From: Pseudomonadota bacterium | GTDB lineage: Bacteria > Pseudomonadota > Alphaproteobacteria > Dongiales > Dongiaceae | Direction of reading: 5' to 3' | DNA length: 64,000 nt | Assembly (NCBI GenBank): GCA_021792365.1 | Contig: JAJYUT010000006.1 | Span: 1 to 64,000 of the forward strand | In this document: one piece after another, positions 7,861 to 20,644 of the stretch | Layout: every line of letters begins with the position of its first letter | Position numbering within the stretch: the first letter of the stretch is position 1 | The notes under the pieces: model-generated | Told to the model about the DNA's origin: nothing | What the model saw: the letters and a program-made list of their open reading frames with translations, nothing else | Database searches by the model: none | Program-made: the position numbers and the translations under genes

Positions 7861-9020
7861 GACGGCTCGACCGCAGTGACGAAGGCAGCCCGCGCGTCCC
7901 ATTCCAGGGGCACGACTTCGCCGATGCGCGCCAGATCGCTGCGCGCGCCCTGCACCTCAAAGGAAACCGTCAGCCCCGAGGCCGTCGTCGCCCGGAACTG
8001 GGTGGTGGCGCCTTTCATGAATATCTCGGCGACGCGGGCCATGAGGCTGCCCTCGCCGCCGGCCCGAGACGACAGACAGACATGTTCCGGCCGCAGCATC
8101 AGGCAGGCCGGCTTGGCAAGGGCGCCGTCGACGATCAGGCCGGTGGCAAACTGCCCCGGATCCAGACTGATGCTGGCCTGCCCGCCCCACCTGAGCCTGC
8201 ACGCGAAGCCGCGATCGTTCCGCTCGATCGCCACGACGGGGATCAGGTTCGGCTCGCCGATGAAGGAGGCCACGAAGGCATTGGCCGGCCGGTAGTAGAT
8301 GTCGCCGGGCGTGGCGTATTGCAGGATCTCGCCGTCGCGCATCACGCAGATCCGGTCGGCGAGCACCATCGCCTCCTCGAGGTCGTGCGTCACATGGAGG
8401 AATGTCACACCCACCTTGCGATGCAGATCGCGGATCTCGGCCTGAAGGTTCTTCTTGAGCTTGGCATCCAGGGCGCTCAGCGGCTCGTCCAGCAGCAGGA
8501 TGCTGGGCGAGAGGGCGAGCGCGCGGGCCAACGCCACCCTCTGCTGCTCGCCGCCCGACAATTGGCGCGGCAGTCGCCCTGCATAGTGCTCCGGCAGGTG
8601 CATCAGCGCCATCAGTTCGCCGACCCGCGCCGCGACGGCGGGAGGCGGCAGACCCTTGAGCTTCAGCGGATAGCCGATATTGGCGCGCATCGACATGTGC
8701 GGAAACAGCGCCAAGCGCTGGAAGACCATGCCGGTCGGCCGCCGTGCCGGCGTCTCGCCAGTGACGTCGACGCCGTCGATGAGAATGCGCCCACGATCAG
8801 CGGTCTCGAAGCCGCCGATGATGCGCAGCAAGGTCGACTTGCCGGAACCCGAGGGACCGACCAGTGCGACGAACTCGCCGCGCCTGATGTCCAGATCGAT
8901 ATTCTTCAGGACAGGGAGGGCCGCAAAGGCTTTGCTCACCGAGGCGGCGCTGAGAATCGTGTCGGCGGCGGCCGCGGCGGCTCCGCGTAGGCCGAGATCG
9001 CGGCCCGGCCGCATCAGCAC
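7857..9020 (-). CDS. PotA-like ABC transporter ATP-binding protein
   Basis: A 387-residue ATPase with Walker A GPSGSGKST, Q-loop VFQRLALFPH, signature LSGGEQQRVALARAL, Walker B ILLLDEPLSALD and H-loop VTHDLEEA. A C-terminal TOBE-type regulatory domain (about residues 270-385, with MLRPEHVCLSS) is typical of PotA/FbpC. It energises the importer formed by the next two genes. GTG at 9018-9020 gives the full frame; ATG at 9012-9014 is an equally possible start, and no strong Shine-Dalgarno decides between them. It is the first gene of the minus-strand operon, divergent from the TetR gene at 9236. Confidence 0.88.
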   Translation of the reverse strand: MLMRPGRDLGLRGAAAAAADTILSAASVSKAFAALPVLKNIDLDIRRGEFVALVGPSGSGKSTLLRIIGGFETADRGRILIDGVDVTGETPARRPTGMVFQRLALFPHMSMRANIGYPLKLKGLPPPAVAARVGELMALMHLPEHYAGRLPRQLSGGEQQRVALARALALSPSILLLDEPLSALDAKLKKNLQAEIRDLHRKVGVTFLHVTHDLEEAMVLADRICVMRDGEILQYATPGDIYYRPANAFVASFIGEPNLIPVVAIERNDRGFACRLRWGGQASISLDPGQFATGLIVDGALAKPACLMLRPEHVCLSSRAGGEGSLMARVAEIFMKGATTQFRATTASGLTVSFEVQGARSDLARIGEVVPLEWDARAAFVTAVEPS

Positions 9021-9151
9021 TGCACACCCACTGCGACATCCGTGCCCGGTCCCCCGAGTCGCGGGCCGCCGCAGCTGAACATCCCTCCCGGATGCTGACT
9101 CGGCCTCATCGCAATCCTCAATCCTAGAGTAGGCTCGTTTCTTATAGTCAT

Positions 9152-9183
9152 CTCTAATTTAATTCCCCAATTTGAAATTAGAG
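9152..9183. promoter_or_regulatory. 32-bp palindrome, candidate TetR operator
   Basis: CTCTAATTT at 9152-9160 and AAATTAGAG at 9175-9183 are perfect inverted 9-mers separated by 14 AT-rich bases. The site lies in the 215-bp gap between the divergent importer operon and the TetR gene, 53 bp before the regulator start. Position, symmetry and AT content fit an operator controlling both directions. Confidence 0.55.
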
Positions 9184-9235
9184 TCAAGTGGCATAGATTG
9201 CAGGAAACCGTCGCGATGTTCGGGAACATGGGAGG

Positions 9236-9910
9236 GTGCCTGTTTTGGAGAACCGAAGGAGCTCGAGTCTGCGGGAGCGCCAGAAGCAACAGCGCAGCCA
9301 GCGCATGTTGGCTGCGGCTAGCAAGCTATTCAACGAGCGCGGCTATCCGGATGTGACGATCGAGGAGATCGCGGATCTCGCCGAGGTCTCGCCGGCCACG
9401 GTACACAATTATTACTCATCAAAGGACAAGCTACTGCTCTCCATTGTCGAGGAGGGCGATGCCGGTATCTTTGGCCGCCTGCTCGACTTGGCGCGGAGCT
9501 TCCGCGGCACGCCGAGCGCGGCCATGAACAAGGTCCTCACTGAGATTACGCTGCGCTCCCTCGATTACCTCAACCATAAGGTCTGGCGCCACGCGATCGC
9601 GGCGAGCATCACCAGTACCGATTCCGAGTACCGCGTGGGCTTCTCGGAGATCCACGAGCGGTTCGCCAAGATCGTCAACGAGACACTGGCATGGGTCCTT
9701 GCCCGGAACGGAGTGGAGCTGCCATCCGACCAGGCGCGCATCCTCGGCAGCGCGCTCTATAAGATTCAGCATACGCTGTTCATCGCGCTGATCATCGCCG
9801 CCAAGCCGGATATCGAGTGCTACAAGCGCGAGCAAGCCGAGCACGTAGCGCTGATCATGACCGTGGTCGATCACCTGGCAGCGACAGCGAAGCCCGTTCG
9901 AAAGCTTTGA
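9236..9910 (+). CDS. TetR/AcrR-family transcriptional regulator
   Basis: A 224-residue regulator. The N-terminal helix-turn-helix spans about residues 20-67: MLAAASKLFNERGY, VTIEEIADLAEVSPATVHNYY, then SSKDKLLLSIVEEG. The remainder is a helical ligand-binding and dimerisation domain without recognisable specificity. The start is GTG at 9236 with GGGAG just upstream. It is divergent from the PotABCD/amidohydrolase operon and probably represses it through the palindrome at 9152-9183, with a pathway compound as inducer (inference). Confidence 0.88.
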   Translation: MPVLENRRSSSLRERQKQQRSQRMLAAASKLFNERGYPDVTIEEIADLAEVSPATVHNYYSSKDKLLLSIVEEGDAGIFGRLLDLARSFRGTPSAAMNKVLTEITLRSLDYLNHKVWRHAIAASITSTDSEYRVGFSEIHERFAKIVNETLAWVLARNGVELPSDQARILGSALYKIQHTLFIALIIAAKPDIECYKREQAEHVALIMTVVDHLAATAKPVRKL

Positions 9911-10115
9911 GTTGACGCACGCGCTTGCTGTTCATCCTGCGGCGCCCGCGCAGCTCCTTGGCTACCGAGTGACTGCTCCGGAAACAATCGCCACGCCGAT
10001 CCGGTCGGGTTCCGCCGCATGTGGCGCAAACGACCATTAGAACAAGACTAGGGTCAAGACCCGTAAACTGAGCGAAAGACTCGGATGACGGCTTCGGGAC
10101 CAGAGCAGATCTTTG

Positions 10116-10420
10116 TCAGCCCGTCGATGCGGCGGTGAAAACCGCCAATTGAGCGCCGAAAGCACGCTTGTATGCGGACCGCGCTTCGCCGTTGGCGACA
10201 TAGGCGGAGAGGTTCGGATATTCGTCTAGTGTACCCGATCCTTTCAACCTGAGCAGCACCGCTACCATCAGAAGGTCACCGGGGCTGAACTCGCCGTCGA
10301 GCCAGTCGGCGTCGCGAAGGCGACCAGAATCTCGACGCACCAGCAAGGCGGTTCAGTGCCAGAAGCTGCCATTCGGTGAACTCGCAGCCGCACCCTTGGG
10401 GCACTCAATATTGCTTCGTC
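10116..10420 (-). pseudogene. glutathione S-transferase, C-terminal remnant
   Basis: The minus strand encodes DADWLDGEFSPGDLLMVAVL, then YPNLSAYVANGEARSAYKRAF, the C-terminal alpha-helical domain of a GST. Just upstream FTEWQLLALNRLA, a typical piece of the same domain, is in another frame, so at least one frameshift separates them. The thioredoxin-like N-terminal half is absent. This is a decayed gene between the TetR gene and the metZ remnant. Confidence 0.6.
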
Positions 10421-10514
10421 ACGTCAAATTCGAACCACTCCATCCATATGGCGTGAAGTGTTCCGTCCTGTCTCCCGGCTCCGTTGCGAGCGCGCTCGGC
10501 GTATACATCAGTGG

Positions 10515-10840
10515 CTGTCCGACGACTTCAGCGGGGCGCCCCCTGCTGTAGCGCTCGCTCGAGTTCGGTGCCGACATCGTGGTCTATTCCGCGACCAGGC
10601 ATATCGATGGCCAAGGCCGCCAGCTCAGCGGCGTCATTCTTGATACCGCCAAATGCAGCAACGAAGTGCTGCCGCCCTTCATCCGCCACCAGCCCCAGCC
10701 TCAGCCCTTGTCGACGCCTGGATCCTGCTGAGGGGCCCGGGAGACGCTTGAAGCTGGGCCTGCAGCGCTGGAGCGACAGCGCGCTCAAGGTCGCAACGGA
10801 GCTGCAGGGCCACAGCCTCATACTCGTCGCCCAAAGGCTT
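10515..10840 (+). pseudogene. O-succinylhomoserine sulfhydrylase (metZ-like) remnant
   Basis: One frame reads LEFGADIVVYSATRHIDGQG, the PLP-lysine region of Cys/Met-metabolism enzymes, followed by SGVIL and PPFIRHQPQPQPLS. The lysine of the normal SATKHIDG motif is replaced by Arg, so even an intact fold would lack the Schiff-base residue. After a stop, WILLRGPGD and then LKLGLQRWSDSALKVATELQ continue the family pattern in two other frames. The 5' and 3' parts are missing. Inactive debris. Confidence 0.6.
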
Positions 10841-11069
10841 AGCCTTGCGGTGACGAAAGACTGATGGTCGGCAATGGCGCGACGGCCGCGCGCATTATCA
10901 GGATTTCCTAGAGCGCGCGGATCGAGCGTATGATAGTCTGACTCTCGTTTTAGGGGAAGCGCTCGGTGAGGGCGACGAACGCTGGCGGCATGCGCCTCAG
11001 GCGACCTGCCCGCAAGTCGATTACTCGTCCTTCCTCGATTGAACGTGCAACTACGCCGGGGAGGGCGCC

Positions 11070-12851
11070 ATGAAACACGTATCGGCTCTCCAGCGCATGA
11101 CCGGCAGCGCCACCGGCGCGCGGCGTCCGTTTCTCCTGTTCTTGCCGCTGGTCGCGCTCTGTGTCATCGCAACAAGTCTGGCGCGCGCCGATGATCTTCC
11201 GAAGGACGTGCTGCGGCTGCTGCTGTGGCAGGCGCCAACAACCCTCAATCCGCACTTGTCTCCGGGCGTCAAGGACCAGACGGCAAGCCGGATCAGCTAC
11301 GAGCCGCTGGCGAGCTTCGATCAGAGCGGCACGTTGATTCCCTTCCTCGCCGCCGACATCCCGTCGCTCGACAATGGCGGGGTCGCACCCGACGGAAAGT
11401 CAGTGGTGTGGAAGCTGAAGCGCGATGTGAAATGGTCGGACGGCGCGCCCTTCACTGCCAAGGATGTCTTGTTCACCTATCAGTTCATCACCAATCCTGA
11501 TGTCGGCTCCTCCAGTGTCGCGAGCTACAAATCAGTTCAAGATGTCGAGGCGGTGGACGACTACACCATCAGAATCACCTTCAAGGACGTTACGCCGGCC
11601 TGGGCGCTGCCCTTCGTCGGCGTTCAGGGCATGATCATTCCGGAACACGTCTTTTCCCCATACAACAACGCCAATATGGCGGCGGCGCCTGCAAACCTCG
11701 CACCGGTCGGCACCGGACCCTACATCGCCAAGGAGTTCCGCACTGAGGACGTGCTGATGATCGGGGAGGATGTCGTCAATACCGTCAAGGTCATCTACGA
11801 GCCGAACCCTTTCTACCGCGATGCCGGCAAGCTCTCCTTCAAACTGGTCACGCTGCAGGGCGGCGGTGATGCGACCGTGGCCGCCAACGCCCTGCTGCGC
11901 GACGGCGTGGTCGACTATGCGTGGAACTTACAGGTCGACGACAAGACCTTGACCGAGATGGAGGCCAAAGGCGTCGGCAAGGTTGCGGTGTCCTTCGGCT
12001 CCTATATCGAGCGCGTCATGATCAACTTCACAGATCCGGACAGCGAGACTCCGGAAGGCGAGCGGTCGAGTACGCAGTTCCCTCACCCCTTCCTCAACGA
12101 CAAGGCAGTGCGTCAGGCGCTGGCACTGTCGATCGACCGGCAGAAGATCGCGGATCTCTATGGCCGCACCGGCCGGGTCACCAGCAACATCCTGGTCGCG
12201 CCGTCCGTCTTCAACTCGTCGAACACCAGCTACGCGTTCGACCTCGAGAAAGCCGCGGCGATCCTGGATCAGGCCAGTTGGGTCGACAGCGATGGGGACG
12301 GCGCGCGCGACAAGGATGGCGTCCGGCTCAGCGTCCTGTTCCAGGCGAGCGTCAATGCCGTGCGCCAGCAGACGCAGGAGATCATCAAGCACGATCTCGA
12401 ATCGATCGGCATCCTGGTCGAGAACAAGATGATCGATTCAAGCATCTTCAACGGCCAGGCCAACGACAACACCAACACGCGGCGTCACTTCTACGCGGAC
12501 ATCGAGGAGTTCGCCTACGGCAGCAAGAGTCCGGATCCGGGTGGGTACATGCGCGGCTGGACGTGCGCGGAAGCGGCGCAGATGGCGAACGCCTGGGCTG
12601 GCCTCAACAACAGCCGATACTGCAATCCCGACTTTGACGCGCTCTACGAGGCCTCGACGACAGAAATGGATGCCGACAAGCGGCGGGAACTGTTTATCCA
12701 GATGAACGATCTGCTGATCGAGGATGTCGCCGTCGTGCCGATGGTCCACTGGGCGGACGTCTCGGGGCTTCGCGCGGACATCGAAGGATTCGATCCGACC
12801 CCGTGGGATTCGGAGACCTGGAACATAGCCGACTGGCATCGAAAGCCATGA
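11070..12851 (+). CDS. family-5 (peptide/oligopeptide-type) solute-binding protein, no permease nearby
   Basis: A 593-residue periplasmic binding protein of the DppA/OppA class. It has an N-terminal signal ([20 protein letters not shown]) and GGGAGG just before the ATG. Class features are [58 protein letters not shown], and [21 protein letters not shown] near residue 350. The usual permease and ATPase genes are absent here. Instead the gene is followed after 16 bp by a giant hybrid histidine kinase with a large periplasmic loop. That arrangement suggests that the binding protein presents its ligand to the kinase, or to a transport system encoded elsewhere (inference). Confidence 0.88.
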   Translation: MKHVSALQRMTGSATGARRPFLLFLPLVALCVIATSLARADDLPKDVLRLLLWQAPTTLNPHLSPGVKDQTASRISYEPLASFDQSGTLIPFLAADIPSLDNGGVAPDGKSVVWKLKRDVKWSDGAPFTAKDVLFTYQFITNPDVGSSSVASYKSVQDVEAVDDYTIRITFKDVTPAWALPFVGVQGMIIPEHVFSPYNNANMAAAPANLAPVGTGPYIAKEFRTEDVLMIGEDVVNTVKVIYEPNPFYRDAGKLSFKLVTLQGGGDATVAANALLRDGVVDYAWNLQVDDKTLTEMEAKGVGKVAVSFGSYIERVMINFTDPDSETPEGERSSTQFPHPFLNDKAVRQALALSIDRQKIADLYGRTGRVTSNILVAPSVFNSSNTSYAFDLEKAAAILDQASWVDSDGDGARDKDGVRLSVLFQASVNAVRQQTQEIIKHDLESIGILVENKMIDSSIFNGQANDNTNTRRHFYADIEEFAYGSKSPDPGGYMRGWTCAEAAQMANAWAGLNNSRYCNPDFDALYEASTTEMDADKRRELFIQMNDLLIEDVAVVPMVHWADVSGLRADIEGFDPTPWDSETWNIADWHRKP

Positions 12852-12867
12852 CGATCCGGCCGCAGCA

Positions 12868-18006
<5,139 letters not shown>

Positions 18007-18009
18007 GCG

Positions 18010-18378
18010 ATGGCGATTGCACGCAACGCGCTTGACAAGCTTCTTGAGCTGATTGGAGGAGATCACGCCTCGCTCGCCGAACTGATCGAGAGTTTCCTGA
18101 ACGAATCGCCCTTGTTGCTTGCCCAGCTGCAACAGGCGGCAGGCGCCGGCGACCGCACGAGCCTGGGCCGGGCAGCTCACACGCTGAAATCGAGCGCCCG
18201 TGACTTCGGTGCCAGCGAGCTGGCTGCCTCTTGCGAAGTCCTGGAGAAACAATGCCGCGAGGGCATGCCAGGCGAGGCTCAGGCTAAGGTGGAAACGATC
18301 ATCGCCGAGTGCACGTCGGCACAGAAGGAACTTGGTATGCACTTGGCTGCATTGAACCGGGGGGACTGGTCAAAATGA
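18010..18378 (+). CDS. HPt-domain phosphotransfer protein
   Basis: A 122-residue single-domain histidine phosphotransfer protein. The active site is H57 in AAHTLKSSARDFGA, and the whole chain fits the four-helix HPt bundle. It begins 3 bp after the hybrid kinase stop, and its own stop overlaps the next start (ATGA). It is therefore the intermediate between the kinase receivers and the receiver of the REC-EamA protein. Confidence 0.92.
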   Translation: MAIARNALDKLLELIGGDHASLAELIESFLNESPLLLAQLQQAAGAGDRTSLGRAAHTLKSSARDFGASELAASCEVLEKQCREGMPGEAQAKVETIIAECTSAQKELGMHLAALNRGDWSK

Positions 18379-19934
18379 ATGTCACGGTGGCAGAAGCATT
18401 GCAGGGCGATCCCGCGCGTCCAGGTGCACGTATTCTTATTGTCGACGATTCGAGCGTGGTGCGTCTGAAGCTCAGGAAAGCGATCGAAGCGCTCGGCCAT
18501 GAGGCGGTCGCCGTCGAGAGCGGCAAGCTGGCGCTCGAGCAGGCCGGCAATTCGTTCGATCTCGTCCTTCTCGATATCGTCATGCCTGAAATGGATGGGT
18601 TCGATGTGCTGAGGGCACTCAAGGGTTCCCGTGCCACACGAGATCTGCCGGTGATCGTCATCTCGGCTCTCGATGAGGAAATGAGCAGCGTGGTAAAGGC
18701 GATCGAATTCGGCGCAGAAGATTTCCTGCCGAAGGACTTCGAACCCGCACTACTGGAAGCGCGTGTCTCGACCTGCATAGAAAAGAAGCGACTCCGGGAT
18801 ATTGAAAAGGAATACCTTGGGCAGGTTGCCAAGCTGACACGAGCCGCCACCGCCCTCGAATCCGGTAAGTTCAATCCGTCCAAGCTCGGCCTTCAGGATG
18901 TTACCGGCAGATCCGACGGTCTGGGAAAGCTCGCCAAGGTCTTCACGGCTATGGCGCAGCAGGTGTATGAGCGCGAACGAAAACTGCGGCAATATGTTCG
19001 CACCTTCCGAGGCGGCCTGCTTCTCCTGGCGTGCGGTGCGCTGTGGGGTCTGATGGTGCCCCTCTCAAAGATGGCAGCCGGCATTGCCACACATCCCGTT
19101 GGTCTGGCGCTGCTTGTGGATGTGCTCGGGGCAGCATTTTGCATAGGCTATTCGGCCAAGCGAAGAACACTGCCTCGCCTGAGCAGTCTGACTCGAAAGC
19201 ACTGGGCCTATATAGGAGGGTTGGCTTTCCTAAGCGCCGTCATCAACCAGGTGCTGGTCTATTGGATGACGAGCAAGCTCCCGGCCTTCATGGTGTCGAT
19301 TGTGATTGTTCTTGAAGGATTCGCGGTCTTTCTTTTCGCCGCGGTCATGCGAATTGAGTCGCCTCGCGTGAAGCGTTTTGTCGGCCTGGCCCTGGGGCTG
19401 GCCGGCGTCGGCATTATCGTTGTTTACGGCGAGGCCGCCGGCAGAGAGGGGAATTGGCTATGGATGGCGCTTGCGCTGTTGATTCCTGCAACCTATGCAG
19501 CGGAGGACCTCTACATATCCGAGCGACGGCCATCCGACATCGATAGTATCGCCGTTCTTGGCCTCTCACTCATTGGCGCATGCTTCATGCTCTTGCCTCT
19601 CGCGGTCGCCCTCGATGACTTCATTCCACTTGAGCTGCTCACTGGCAAGCTTGGCATCATCGTCGTTCTCATTGCAGTCGCATCAACACTAGCAATGATC
19701 TTCTTCATCTATGTCATAGCGACTACAGGCGCGGTCTTCGCCAGCCAGAGCGCTTACGTGACAACAGCAGCTGGTATCGGATGGAGTATTGTTCTACTAG
19801 GTGAATATATCCCCCTGTGGACTTGGGCGGCCCTTGGCTTGATCATCGTAGGGTTGCTCATGGTTGAGCCTAAGCAGGAAGCGGAGGAGGAGCCGCCGCT
19901 ACTCGATGGAGCTATCGAGGACCTGCCCATATGA
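18375..19934 (+). CDS. response-regulator receiver fused to a 10-TM EamA/DMT transporter
   Basis: A 519-residue fusion. Residues 18-140 are a receiver domain with the acidic pair D24/D25, phospho-acceptor D67 (LVLLDIVMPEMDG) and conserved FLPKDF lysine. Residues about 140-210 form a helical linker (LTRAATALESGKF, then GLGKLAKVFTAMAQQVYERE) like the coiled linkers that join signalling domains to their output. Residues about 213-505 show ten hydrophobic helices in two five-helix halves, the EamA (drug/metabolite transporter) pattern, for example GGLLLLACGALWGLMVPL and LWTWAALGLIIVGLLMVE. I chose ATG 18375, overlapping the HPt stop. The frame is continuous from receiver to membrane part, so this is one chain unless an assembly error joined two genes. 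Phosphorylation may gate or tune transport (inference); the substrate is unknown. Confidence 0.85.
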   Translation: MNVTVAEALQGDPARPGARILIVDDSSVVRLKLRKAIEALGHEAVAVESGKLALEQAGNSFDLVLLDIVMPEMDGFDVLRALKGSRATRDLPVIVISALDEEMSSVVKAIEFGAEDFLPKDFEPALLEARVSTCIEKKRLRDIEKEYLGQVAKLTRAATALESGKFNPSKLGLQDVTGRSDGLGKLAKVFTAMAQQVYERERKLRQYVRTFRGGLLLLACGALWGLMVPLSKMAAGIATHPVGLALLVDVLGAAFCIGYSAKRRTLPRLSSLTRKHWAYIGGLAFLSAVINQVLVYWMTSKLPAFMVSIVIVLEGFAVFLFAAVMRIESPRVKRFVGLALGLAGVGIIVVYGEAAGREGNWLWMALALLIPATYAAEDLYISERRPSDIDSIAVLGLSLIGACFMLLPLAVALDDFIPLELLTGKLGIIVVLIAVASTLAMIFFIYVIATTGAVFASQSAYVTTAAGIGWSIVLLGEYIPLWTWAALGLIIVGLLMVEPKQEAEEEPPLLDGAIEDLPI

Positions 19935-20058
19935 AGTGAATGTCGGCGTCGGGCCAAAGGGCACCCTAGTCTTTGCGACTTCGCCATTGGAGTGGCGGCT
20001 TCGGCCCGATGCCGGACAGAGCGCATGCTGCTGGACCTCCCAACATAGGAGGTATGCC

Positions 20059-20545
20059 ATGCAGCATCCATCAAACGATACCCAATCCACGGCGGCTAAG
20101 GTTCCGTGGAACAAGGGAAAGATGATCGGCGCCAGGCCGCCGTTACAGACCAGGCACGTATGGTCGATCCGCACCAAGCTTCAGATGGACGGCAAGAAGC
20201 GCGATCTCGCCCTGTTCAATCTCGCGATCGACAGCAAATTGAGAGGGTGTGACGTTGTCCGCCTGAAGGTCGAGGACGTTGCACCTCGCGGGCTGACCGC
20301 TGATCGAGTCAGAGTCCGACAGCGCAAAACCGGACATCCTGTGAAGTTCGAGCTGACAGAGCAGACGCGCGACGCGGTGGATGCCTATATCAAGGCCAAA
20401 CAGAAGCACCTCGGCGACTGCTTGTTTGAGAGCCGAGGTCGACCAGATCGCTGTATATCGACTCGGCAGTATTCGCGCCTGGTCTCGAGCTGGATAAGCG
20501 GAATTGGCCGACGCCCTAACCATCGCGGAACAGGTCGACGTCTGA
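20059..20545 (+). pseudogene. small tyrosine recombinase, copy 2 with catalytic deletion
   Basis: An AGGAGGT ribosome site precedes ATG 20059. The product begins MQHPSNDTQSTAAKVPWNKGK and matches copy 1 at 940 along VWSIRTKLQMDGKKRDLA, TGHPVKFELTEQTRDAVDAY and STRQYSRLVSSWISGIG. Directly after GIG the sequence jumps, out of frame, to the very end of the gene (DALTIAEQVDV, stop at 20543-20545). About 140 bp holding the H-R and LLGH...Y catalytic motifs are therefore missing. The surviving frame runs on to 20763 without meaning. Inactive. Confidence 0.72.
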
Positions 20546-20552
20546 ACTACCT

Positions 20553-20576
20553 GGGCAGAGCGGACACGCTCTGCCC
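20553..20576 (+). terminator. 10-bp perfect hairpin behind recombinase copy 2
   Basis: GGGCAGAGCG and CGCTCTGCCC pair over 10 bp around the loop GACA, 7 bp after the recombinase stop. It is the same stem as at 1580-1603, with a slightly different loop. Terminator or recombination-related structure; the sequence does not decide. Confidence 0.5.
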
Positions 20577-20644
20577 ACCCCTCTTTGGCAGCCTCGTGCC
20601 AGAAGCCGACCTGGCGAGGATCTACCGTCGCCCCAAGCTGGCTT

